A DNA stretch of 64,000 nucleotides from Opisthocomus hoazin (taxonomy: Eukaryota > Chordata > Aves > Opisthocomiformes > Opisthocomidae): the NCBI RefSeq assembly GCF_030867145.1, contig NC_134422.1, positions 11,728,531-11,792,530 of the forward strand, read 5' to 3'. Both the position numbers and the translations under genes were made by a program. Of the stretch, positions 13,901 to 25,900 are shown one piece after another (within the stretch, counting starts at the first letter, position 1; each line of letters opens with the position of its first letter). The notes beneath the pieces are model-generated. The model saw only the letters and a program-made list of their open reading frames with translations. It ran no database searches and had not been told where the DNA came from.

Positions 13901-16900
13901 CATCGCAGGGAGCTCTGCAGCCCCAATAGGCAGGGACGAGTTCCCCTGGCCAGGTTTCACAGAGTCACTGAATCACCGAATCACAGAATGGTAGGGATTG
14001 GAAGGGACCTCTGTCGGTCATCTAGTCCAACCCCCCTGCCCAAGCAGTGTCACCTACAGCAGGGTGCACAGGACCTTGTCCAGGCGGGTCTTGAATATCT
14101 CCAGAGAAGCAGAATCCACAGCCTCCCTGGGCAGCCTGTTCCAGGGCTCCGTCACCCTCAGAGGGAAGAAGTTCTTCCTCATGCTCAGATGGAACTTCCT
14201 ATGCTTCAGTTTGTGCCCGTTGCCCCTTGTCCTGTCACTGCACACCACTGAAAAGAGTCTGGCCCCATCCTCCTGACACCCACCCTGCAGATATTTAGAG
14301 GCATTTCTAAGGTCCCCTCTCAGCCTTCTCTTCTTCCGGCTGAACAAGGCCAGCTCCCTCAGCCTTTCCGCATAGGAGAGATGCTCCAGACCAGTCACCG
14401 TCTTTGTAGCCCTCCGCTGGACTCTCTCCAGTAGTTCCTCATCTTTCTTGAACTGGGGAGCCCGGAGCTGGATGCAGTACTCCAGACGGGGCCTCACTAG
14501 GGCAGAGTAGAGGGAGAGGGGGAACCTCCCTTGACGTGCTGGTCGTGGTCTTCTTAGTGCACCCCAGGATACCATCGGCCTGTTTGGGTGCCAGGGCACA
14601 CTGCTGACTCATGGTTAACCTGTCATCCACCAGGACACTCATATCAGTCTCTGCAGAGCTGCTCTCCAGCAGGTCTGCCCCAAGCCTGTACTGGTGCGTT
14701 GGGTTGTTCCTCCCCAGATGCAGGACCCTGCACTTGCCTTTGTTGAACCTCATCAGGTTCCTCTCTGCCCAACTCTCCAGCCTGTCCAGGTCTTGCTGAA
14801 TGGCAGCACAGCCTTCAGGTGTATCAGCCACTCCTCCCAGTTTGGTGTCATCAGCTCTTCCTGCATCATGGGCTTGGAGGAGCTCATCCTTCCTGGAGCA
14901 CCCGACTTTCCCATCACGCCCACCCACCCACCGTCCCGAAGGGCCAGCTGCCGCAGACTTTCACCCGAATGATTGTGGGGAGAAGGTTATTGAGAGGGAG
15001 TGAGGCATGTGCTGGCTGTATGCAGTCTGATGGCACCCCTTGACCTGCTCTGGCAGCTGGTCCTGGCCATGAGGTGCTGCCTTGGGCAGGCGGAGGAAGT
15101 GTTCCTGCAGGGAGACACACGTGTGCCTGTGGCTGAGCTGACGGTGGCCAGCGAGTGCAGCTGAGCTGGGGGCAATACACTGCCGTGTGGGGCACGTGCT
15201 CAAGAGCCAGGGTATGGGGGGGAAGTGGCCATGGACACACCAGACTATACAGGCGTCACGGCCAGGGAGAGCTGAAAGGCAGAGGGCACGGCTGCTCTGG
15301 GCTGTGGCTGCTCAGCGCCACGCAGGCCCCCCACCTACCTGCCCAGAGGTTGTCCTGCACACACAGAGTTCCCCAAGGCTTCTCCTCCACTCACTGACAA
15401 TCAGTGCTGCCATCTCTCCTCTTTTCCCTTCCTCAGGAACTGCCTCTGCAACAGTGACTCCGTCAAAGTCTACTAACACATCGACTGCAGGTAAGGAGCA
15501 AAAGCCCTCAGTCATCCCCTTATGAGGAGAGGTTGGGGTCAACCATCGCAGGGAGCTCTGCAGCCCCAATAGGCAGGGACGAGTTCCCCTGGCCAGGTTT
15601 CACAGAGTCACTGAATCACCGAATCACAGAATGGTAGGGATTGGAAGGGACCTCTGTCGGTCATCTAGTCCAACCCCCCTGCCCAAGCAGTGTCACCTAC
15701 AGCAGGGTGCACAGGACCTTGTCCAGGCGGGTCTTGAATATCTCCAGAGAAGCAGAATCCACAGCCTCCCTGGGCAGCCTGTTCCAGGGCTCCGTCACCC
15801 TCAGAGGGAAGAAGTTCTTCCTCATGCTCAGATGGAACTTCCTATGCTTCAGTTTGTGCCCGTTGCCCCTTGTCCTGTCACTGCACACCACTGAAAAGAG
15901 TCTGGCCCCATCCTCCTGACACCCACCCTGCAGATATTTAGAGGCATTTCTAAGGTCCCCTCTCAGCCTTCTCTTCTTCCGGCTGAACAAGGCCAGCTCC
16001 CTCAGCCTTTCCGCATAGGAGAGATGCTCCAGACCAGTCACCGTCTTTGTAGCCCTCCGCTGGACTCTCTCCACTAGTTCCTCATCTTTCTTGAACTGGG
16101 GAGCCCGGAGCTGGATGCAGTACTCCAGACGGGGCCTCACTAGGGCAGAGTAGAGGGAGAGGGGGAACCTCCCTCGACGTGCTGGTCGTGGTCTTCTTAG
16201 TGCACCCCAGGATACCATCGGCCTGTTTGGGTGCCAGGGCACACTGCTGACTCATGGTTAACCTGTCATCCACCAGGACACTCATATCAGTCTCTGCAGA
16301 GCTGCTCTCCAGCAGGTCTGCCCCAAGCCTGTACTGGTGCGTTGGGTTGTTCCTCCCCAGATGCAGGACCCTGCACTTGCCTTTGTTGAACCTCATCAGG
16401 TTCCTCTCTGCCCAACTCTCCAGCCTGTCCAGGTCTTGCTGAATGGCAGCACAGCCTTCAGGTGTATCAGCCACTCCTCCCAGTTTGGTGTCATCAGCTC
16501 TTCCTGCATCATGGGCTTGGAGGAGCTCATCCTTCCTGGAGCACCCGACTTTCCCATCACGCCCACCCACCCACCGTCCCGAAGGGCCAGCTGCCGCAGA
16601 CTTTCACCCGAATGATTGTGGGGAGAAGGTTATTGAGAGGGAGTGAGGCATGTGCTGGCTGTATGCAGTCTGATGGCACCCCTTGACCTGCTCTGGCAGC
16701 TGGTCCTGGCCATGAGGTGCTGCCTTGGGCAGGCGGAGGAAGTGTTCCTGCAGGGAGACACACGTGTGCCTGTGGCTGAGCTGACGGTGGCCAGCGAGTG
16801 CAGCTGAGCTGGGGGCAATACACTGCCGTGTGGGGCACGTGCTCAAGAGCCAGGGTATGGGGGGGAAGTGGCCATGGACACACCAGACTATACAGGCGTC

Positions 16901-19900
16901 ACGGCCAGGGAGAGCTGAAAGGCAGAGGGCACGGCTGCTCTGGGCTGTGGCTGCTCAGCGCCACGCAGGCCCCCCACCTACCTGCCCAGAGGTTGTCCTG
17001 CACACACAGAGTTCCCCAAGGCTTCTTCTCCACTCAGTGACAATCAGTGCTGCCATCTCTCCTCTTTTCCCTTCCTCAGGAACTGCCTCTGCAACAGTGA
17101 CTCCGTCAAAGTCTACTAACACATCGACTGCAGGTAAGGAGCAAAAGCCCTCAGTCATCCCCTTATGAGGAGAGGTTGGGGTCAACCATCGCAGGGAGCT
17201 CTGCAGCCCCAGTAGGCAGGGACGAGTTCCCCTGGCCAGGTTTCACAGAGTCACTGAATCACCGAATCACAGAATGGTAGGGATTGGAAGGGACCTCTGT
17301 CGGTCATCTAGTCCAACCCCCCTGCCCAAGCAGTGTCACCTACAGCAGGGTGCACAGGACCTTGTCCAGGCGGGTCTTGAATATCTCCAGAGAAGCAGAA
17401 TCCACAGCCTCCCTGGGCAGCCTGTTCCAGGGCTCCGTCACCCTCAGAGGGAAGAAGTTCTTCCTCATGCTCAGATGGAACTTCCTATGCTTCAGTTTGT
17501 GCCCGTTGCCCCTTGTCCTGTCACTGCACACCACTGAAAAGAGTCTGGCCCCATCCTCCTGACACCCACCCTGCAGATATTTAGAGGCATTTCTAAGGTC
17601 CCCTCTCAGCCTTCTCTTCTTCCGGCTGAACAAGGCCAGCTCCCTCAGCCTTTCCGCATAGGAGAGATGCTCCAGACCAGTCACCGTCTTTGTAGCCCTC
17701 CGCTGGACTCTCTCCACTAGTTCCTCATCTTTCTTGAACTGGGGAGCCCGGAGCTGGATGCAGTACTCCAGACGGGGCCTCACTAGGGCAGAGTAGAGGG
17801 AGAGGGGGAACCTCCCTCGACGTGCTGGTCATGGTCTTCTTAGTGCACCCCAGGATACCATCGGCCTGTTTGGGTGCCAGGGCACACTGCTGACTCATGG
17901 TTAACCTGTCATCCACCAGGACACTCATATCAGTCTCTGCAGAGCTGCTCTCCAGCAGGTCTGCCCCAAGCCTGTACTGGTGCGTTGGGTTGTTCCTCCC
18001 CAGATGCAGGACCCTGCACTTGCCTTTGTTGAACCTCATCAGGTTCCTCTCTGCCCAACTCTCCAGCCTGTCCAGGTCTTGCTGAATGGCAGCACAGCCT
18101 TCAGGTGTATCAGCCACTCCTCCCAGTTTGGTGTCATCAGCTCTTCCTGCATCATGGGCTTGGAGGAGCTCATCCTTCCTGGAGCACCCGACTTTCCCAT
18201 CACGCCCACCCACCCACCGTCCCGAAGGGCCAGCTGCCGCAGACTTTCACCCGAATGATTGTGGGGAGAAGGTTATTGAGAGGGAGTGAGGCATGTGCTG
18301 GCTGTATGCAGTCTGATGGCACCCCTTGACCTGCTCTGGCAGCTGGTCCTGGCCATGAGGTGCTGCCTTGGGCAGGCGGAGGAAGTGTTCCTGCAGGGAG
18401 ACACACGTGTGCCTGTGGCTGAGCTGACGGTGGCCAGCGAGTGCGGCTGAGCTGGGGGCAATACACTGCCGTGTGGGGCACGTGCTCAAGAGCCAGGGTA
18501 TGGGGGGGAAGTGGCCATGGACACACCAGACTATACAGGCGTCACGGCCAGGGAGAGCTGAAAGGCAGAGGGCACGGCTGCTCTGGGCTGTGGCTGCTCA
18601 GCGCCACGCAGGCCCCCCACCTACCTGCCCAGAGGTTGTCCTGCACACACAGAGTTCCCCAAGGCTTCTCCTCCACTCACTGACAATCAGTGCTGCCATC
18701 TCTCCTCTTTGCCCTTCCTCAGGAACCGCCTCTGCAACAGTGACTCCATCAAAGTCTACTAACACATCGACTGCAGGTAAGGAGCAAAAGCCCTCAGTCA
18801 CCCCCTTATGAGGAGAGGTTGGGGTCAACCATCGCAGGGAGCTCTGCAGCCCCAGTAGGCAGGGACGAGTTCTCCTGGCCAGGTTTCACAGAGTCACTGA
18901 ATCACCGAATCACAGAATGGTAGTGATTGGAAGGGACCTCTGTCGGTCATCTAGTCCAACCCCCCTGCCCAAGCAGTGTCACCTACAGCAGGGTGCACAG
19001 GACCTTGTCCAGGCGGGTCTTGAATATCTCCAGAGAAGCAGAATCCACAGCCTCCCTGGGCAGCCTATTCCAGGGCTCCGTCACCCTCAGAGGGAAGAAG
19101 TTCTTCCTCATGCTCAGATGGAACTTCCTATGCTTCAGTTTGTGCCCGTTGCCCCTTGTCCTGTCACTGCACACCACTGAAAAGAGTCTGGCCCCATCCT
19201 CCTGACACCCACCCTGCAGATATTTAGAGGCATTTCTAAGGTCCCCTCTCAGCCTTCTCTTCTTCCGGCTGAACAAGGCCAGCTCCCTCAGCCTTTCTGC
19301 ATAGGAGAGATGCTCCAGACCAGTCACCGTCTTTGTAGCCCTCCGCTGGACTCTCTCCAGTAGTTCCTCATCTTTCTTGAACTGGGGAGCCCGGAGCTGG
19401 ATGCAGTACTCCAGACGGGGCCTCACTAGGGCAGAGTAGAAGGAGAGGGGGAACCTCCCTCGACGTGCTGGTCATGGTCTTCTTAGTGCACCCCAGGATA
19501 CCATTGGCCTGTTTGGGTGCCAGGGCACACTGCTGACTCATGGTTAACCTGTCATCCACCAGGACACTCATATCAGTCTCTGCAGAGCTGCTCTCCAGCA
19601 GGTCTGCCCCAAGCCTGTACTGGTGCGTTGGGTTGTTCCTCCCCAGATGCCGGACCCTGCACTTGCCTTTGTTGAACCTCATCAGGTTCCTCTCTGCCCA
19701 ACTCTCCAGCCTGTCCAGGTCTTGCTGAATGGCAGCACAGCCTTCAGGTGTATCAGCCACTCCTCCCAGTTTGGTGTCATCAGCTCTTCCTGCATCATGG
19801 GCTTGGAGGAGCTCATCCTTCCTGGAGCACCCGACTTTCCCATCACGCCCACCCACCCACCGTCCCGAAGGGCCAGCTGCCGCAGACTTTCACCCGAATG

Positions 19901-22900
19901 ATTGTGGGGAGAAGGTTATTGAGAGGGAGTGAGGCATGTGCTGGCTGTATGCAGTCTGATGGCACCCCTTGACCTGCTCTGGCAGCTGGTCCTGGCCATG
20001 AGGTGCTGCCTTGGGCAGGCGGAGGAAGTGTTCCTGCAGGGAGACACACGTGTGCCTGTGGCTGAGCTGACGGTGGCCAGCGAGTGCAGCTGAGCTGGGG
20101 GCAATACACTGCCGTGTGGGGCACGTGCTCAAGAGCCAGGGTATGGGGGGGAAGTGGCCATGGACACACCAGACTATACAGGCGTCACGGCCAGGGAGAG
20201 CTGAAAGGCAGAGGGCACGGCTGCTCTGGGCTGTGGCTGCTCAGCGCCACGCAGGCCCCCCACCTACCTGCCCAGAGGTTGTCCTGCACACACAGAGTTC
20301 CCCAAGGGTTTTTCTCTGCTCAACGCTAATCAGTGCTGCCATCTCTCTTCTTTTCCCTTCCTCAGGAACCGCCTCTGACACAGTGACCGTATCCAGTTGG
20401 ACAGACACGTCGACTGCAGGTAAGGAGCAAAAGCCCTCAGTCATCCCCTTATGAGGATAAGTTGGGTTCTCTCATTGTAGGGAGCTCTGCAGCCCCAATA
20501 GGCAGGGACGAGTTCCCCTGGCCAGGTTTCCCCGAGTTGCTCTCCTGGGGTAGAAGCACAGCCCCACATGAAGTCTGCATCCCCTGTCGTGCCTTCTTTC
20601 TCTGACCCTCCTGGTCTTTGCTGCAAGGGCAAAGTGTTTGTGATGAATTCAGCAACTCAGTCCCATTCTTCTTGGTGCTGTTGCCTCCTCAATCTGACCC
20701 CAAGACCCTCATCTGTTTCACACATCCTTGCCATGGAGGAACAGTGCTGCTGACTGTTCTCCCAAGACAGTGTCACCAATCAGACCATCATGGGGAGCAT
20801 GTTCAGGGGCTGATGGCTGCCTCAGCCTTCTCTGTCAGCCGGTCCGAACTGCGGTGCTGCCTTAGGCAGGAGGAGGGAGCGTTCCTGCAGGAAGACACGT
20901 GGCTGAGCCGGCCACGGCCAGCGAGTGCAGCTGAGCTGGGGGCAATACACTGCCGTGGGGGTCACATGCTTTGCTGCTTGGTATGGGGGAGAAGTGGCCA
21001 TGGACACACCAGACTACACAAGCATCAGAGGCAGGAAGAGCCCAGAGGCAGAGGACCGGGTTGCCTGGGCTGTGGCTGCTCAGCCCCACGCAGGCCCCCC
21101 ACCTACCTGCCCAGAGGCTGTCCTGCACACACAGATTTCCCCAAGGCTTCTCCTCCACTCAGTGACAATCAGTGCTGCCATCTCTCCTCTTTTCCCTTCC
21201 TCAGGAGACAACACTAAACCAGACAGTGCCTCAAATTCGACAGCGACACCGGCTGCAGGTAAGGAGCAAAAGCCCTCAGTCATCCCCTTATGAGGAGAGG
21301 TTGGGGTCAACCATCGCAGGGAGCTCTGCAGCCCCAATAGGCAGGGACGAGTTCCCCTGGCCAGGTTTCCCCGAGTTCCTCTCCCAGGGGAGACAAAGGT
21401 GCCAGGTCAAGGCTGTGAATCCTCTCCACTCTTCCCTCTGCCCTGCTGGCCTTTGCTATATTGGGAAAGTGTTGGGTAAGATTTCACAAGCACTGTTCTT
21501 TCTGCTTGGGGTTTTGCCTTCTGATACAGAATTTGGCTTTAGTAGGAGCTCTGGAAACACAATATCTGGAGATGATTCCTCTAGCCAATGAAACTTTGTT
21601 ACGTGTTTTCCTTTCCATTTTTGGGGGGCTGAAACAGAGCTACTGTATTTTTCTGCATTGCACATAAAATCTCTACCTCATCTATGTGAATGTACCTATG
21701 GAGTTAAGTGATAGAAAGCAGGAAGGATGAAAATTAGAATTTGATGACTTGAAGAGAACTGTAATTGTCATCCTATATATAGTGTGTATTACTACATAAC
21801 TTTTAATTACTTATAAACTAATAAATTATGTATATATTTGAAATACATACTTCCAAATCCTTTCAGAATGTGTAATTACTTAGAGAAAGTATAACTGCTA
21901 CCATTTTAGGTGAAAAGTGTACCATATAAAAATTTAAATTTAAAATATATTTGAAGTTATTCTAATGTCCTTCTGCTCCCTAAATTTCTTTCTTCTGGTA
22001 GATTTGCTATCTCATCTTTTTATGAGTTTTCTCCTTATTGCTGTGCAAGGCACTGGCTAGAGTACAGGGCATGGTAGAAGCAGGTTTGGGAAAGGTTTTG
22101 AGGCATCATACCATGCTGCCTTCGATGGTCCCACTGTAGTCAAGGCACTAACAGGGCTGACATATTTAGACATTTTCCCTTTTCCAAGAATGAACACAAC
22201 CTCATCTTCAGCAACTACTCCAGCAAGTAAGTAGAAGGCAGCAGTCAGCGCAAATCGATGAAGTTTTACTGCTGTATGGTATAGTGGCCAGTTAATATAT
22301 TTAGTCTTATTATGGTGATAGCTGTAAACCTGCAACAAATTCCTTAGCAGCATACTCACATATCTGTTGTGGTATGTATAGAATGATGATTAACATGGTA
22401 GCCTTCATTTTATTAATGCATTTGCAGTAAAGGACCCTACCATGACACTGTCTTATAATAAGGCAAGTACATACCAGTGCAGCATTAAAGACGCACAGGC
22501 GATTGTAGTCTGCCATTTTCTAATTTAGTCACTGATTTTGGCAACCCTCAATAGACTTTTTTGTATGGTTTGGTTTTAGTTGTATTAAGCAGAGTTAGAT
22601 TGTGAGTGCTTGGCATGACAGATTGTGAATTTCAGTCTTACTCTGTGTCCTCTACTGTTATATCCTGCTGGATTTAGTAGGGAAAACAGTTACTATACAG
22701 ATAGTAAGCCAGCAAGACATAGTCATGTGGTCTTTAATTGTATCTACACTCTATAAAAGATACCTAGTAGTTTCCTTTAGTAGAAGTATACATGAAGTAT
22801 TTAATATATGAACTACTTTATACATGAACTGGCTATTGCAATTTCATATCTTACATCTTACATCGATATCTTACATCTTTGTATCAGGGGACTTCTGCAG

Positions 22901-25900
22901 CTCGAATCCTTGTGGAAGAAATTTGGTTGAATGTGTTGCTTTATATAGCACTTACACCTGCCTGTGCCCATATGGATACTACTATAGCGACAAGGATTGT
23001 CACAGCGGTGAGTTGCAGAAGGGCAATCTATATTTTTAGTTACTTCACAGATAGCTGCTCAAGCAATTTTTTCTTCTCATATCCCTTGTTCTCACATTAT
23101 AAATGAAAACAATCAGTCTTGGGAAAGTGACTGCTGAATAATGCCAGGCTTTGCAGACAGCCACTGCTACAGTCACCTAGATTGTTATCTCACAAAACAG
23201 TAACTGCCAAAGAGGTTAATGTGCTAGGAAAAGAAGGTGAGTTCTCTGTCAGGGATGCCTGAGATTTAAATGAGTGAAAAGCAGGAAAAAAATACAAATG
23301 TAAATCTGACATCAATATTTATGGCCAGGATATAAAAAGGCCCAAGCCCGTGAAGACCTCTGAACAACAGGCTTGGTTTTCCTTACTGGTAAACCCTCCT
23401 CACATTCCTGTTGAATTGTGTCTCTGAGATGCTGCTGAAGGCTAACCGTGTGAGAAAATGGGACTTACTTAAGTGCCAAGAGGCAGGATTCTCAATTTTG
23501 CTTGTGAGCCTAAAAAAGCAGGCAGATACTGAATCACTTTCTCAGATATGGTGAGCCACGTTAGCTGCTTAGTGGCTGTGACTGCGCAGATGAAGTCCTT
23601 AATATAGGCATGGTCTCACTGAATGCTGTAACCCCTCACATGGAGTCATCTGTTAGCTTCAGGCTGTGCTTACAGTTTAATGTTATTCAGTTTCATAGCC
23701 TGGCCAGTTTGATCGAGCCCAGGATCCTGCCTGCTTCCCCGGTAGCCAGAGTACGTTCCTCATTGTGGCTGAATTGATTGAACGAACATTTGTCCCCTAC
23801 TGATTCCTCCAGTATATGAAAAATAACACTGATCGATTCTACATTGTATTTCCCCATCTCTGAAGGCTGCAGAACTCTAAAGTGAAACTAGATGTACTTG
23901 AATGCCTTCTAATTAATTAATATTCTCTGTTCTTATTCCAGCGAAAATATTCCCAGGGGTCATTACACTGAGTGAATCTTACAGTAATAGTGTTCAAACT
24001 GTAAATTCTGTGGAGTACGAAGAGGTGTTCCAAAATGTAACGAAGTTTGTGAGTGACCTTTTTTTAAACCTTTTCTGTATATTTAATACTTTCCAGAATG
24101 TCAGGCAGACAGAGGGGATACATGCTGCCTTTAATGTAGAGCCTAGAATAGCTTCACTTGAGAAATCTAATTCTTTCAAAGAATGCTTCACACTGTTTTA
24201 GATGTATTCATAAAACACTTGAATTTTGCCCTCAGCTGAGTACATGAATGGCTCTTGCTGAAGTGAAGGGATGTACCTGAAATAAACAGTATCTGCATTT
24301 GTAATGCCACTTCTATTCTGGGAAGTTCTCACATAAATTGCTCTGTAAGTTTTCCAACCCATTTAGTTTCTGATCTTCACTGTTTGCTGAGGGCTCAGTA
24401 ATACTCAGTGGTATGAGTAAAAATGAGCAGTTTAAATTTTTTTGAAAGCAAGCTATGGTTTCCATACAGCAGAAACTTTTCAGAATGGTTGTCTAGCTGT
24501 GTCTAACTACCTAACTCATAAGCCTCTTCCATAAGCACACCACTATTAGTATTTTAATATTATTAGTGAAATGGATATTACACATTTTGAGCGTTCTATG
24601 ATCATAGATAAAATCTTGTAATGGATTTCCTGGAGAAATAAGATGAACAGTTTAATTTATACTGCCATGCTGAAACAAGTGGATTAGTTTATGTCACTTT
24701 CTGGAAGTAAGGAAGAAGTATGCAACTCTACCAGACAGCTGATCAAAAAATATTCACAAAATATTATTCATAATTCATCAAAAATGGTTATCAAACTCTT
24801 CTTACTATTATTTTGCTTCCTATGAATGTTTTCTCAGAAAGTAAACAAAAATTGTCCCTCCAGAATGTTAAAAAATATTTTCCTCAATTTTTTTGTCTAA
24901 TTTTTTTTCATGACATGGCTACTGAAGTGCACGATATGCAGCACTAGAATAGGTATTTAATAGCATGCAAAAGAGAAAATAGCATAGAAAACAATTTTTA
25001 TTTTATTGCAAAGGATAGTTTATCTTTCATTTTGGTTGACTTAGACATCTTACCCTTTTCTGACAGTGCCTCCTGCTTGTGTGGCTGTTGGAGGCAGCTG
25101 CCTCCACCAGTTGTTCCCTGCTTCACATGGGATGAGGGAGAGCAGTGACTTTTCTACCGACCCCATACAAACCCCAGTGCTTTCATCAGTGCCGTGCTTC
25201 TCCCCCTGTTGCACTGCCTTGACACTCACTCGAGTCTCTCCACCCCTCCCCTTCTCTCCTACATTCCCTGTTTTACAGCACCACCCCACCGCTCCACTTC
25301 TGCAATACCTTGCATGGTGGATGTGACTGATCAGCTCACTTTATTTGTGCCTGTAGTAGCATGTTCTGGATTAAAATTTTACAGCTGAAGCCTCAGTGCT
25401 TCCTGTGATTTTGGTCTATGTTTCTGCTTGCTTTTGACTCCAATTCATTTATCATTTACAGTTTGACTATGCCTTCCGCAGTTTCACAGACTACTATAAA
25501 CAGACTGTCATCGTGGAAATTCAGTAAGTGTGCCAGGTTGTCTTTTGTGCAATACGTGCTTCCCACACACCCCATTTTAATCTGTTCCCATGGAGTACTC
25601 AGTTCAAGAAAGGATGTGGGATGAGGTCAGTTCAGTATGCCTCCTGTTAGAGGAGGACATTCTTTTTGTATTTTTAAAGTTTCCAATATGTCTGTGAAGT
25701 CACAGACTGTCCTCCACCTCACCGGAGGAAGAATGCCTTCCAGCTGAACCCAACCCAGCTGGCATGCAGGTAGCATAGATACCTCTACATTGCAAACAGA
25801 CCCTTCTGAATTCATAGCGGTCATACCCTGAATTATCCTCACCACGCTTCAGGATTGGTTCTCCATGTTGTACCTGGATAACAAAACAGACTGTTGGAGC

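Larger units (their letters stand above)
7222..20365 (+). repeat. Eight-copy 1643-bp coding macrosatellite (PTS exon plus CR1-bearing intron)
   Basis: Exon starts at 7222, 8865, 10508, 12151, 13794, 15437, 17080, 18723 and 20366 are spaced exactly 1643 bp, so eight complete periods (13144 bp) lie between them without a net indel. Each period has one 54-nt exon, about 110 bp of intron, an 896-bp antisense CR1 fragment and about 580 bp of intron. Copies differ by only a handful of substitutions. The right edge changes to subtype A sequence near 20308, just before the exon at 20366. The near-identity could make copy number vary between individuals or be misassembled. Confidence 0.95.
4730..21475 (+). 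repeat. Family of PTS exon-intron modules: old diverged copies flanking a recent array
   Basis: Twelve modules share about 450 bp of intron leading into the exon (the CCTACCTGCCCAG block, then TTCCCCAAGG, then TTCCCTTCCTCAG) and about 110 bp after it (GTAAGGAGCAAAAGCCCTC onward). Modules at 5196 and 20366 are of one subtype (upstream TTTTTCTCTGCTCAACGC, exon with DTVT), and their following introns resemble each other (5280-5790 and 20450-20960). Modules at 6021 and in the central array form a second subtype, and the module at 21205 has the most diverged exon. This indicates an older duplication of a two-exon block followed by recent amplification in the middle. Confidence 0.85.

Noticed and set aside
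7482-19856. Eight sets of minus-strand 147-181 and 162 codon frames
   Set aside because: These are remnants of CR1 reverse transcriptase split by a frameshift, not host genes or active elements.
7222-20365. CRISPR-like or satellite DNA interpretation of the regular array
   Set aside because: Units are 1643 bp long and near-identical without short direct repeats and unique spacers, and each carries a splice-framed exon of a vertebrate gene.
25066-25388. Open frames in the Pro/Ser-rich stretch between SEA exons
   Set aside because: No phase-compatible splice sites connect this segment to the flanking SEA exons, and it would split a folded domain.
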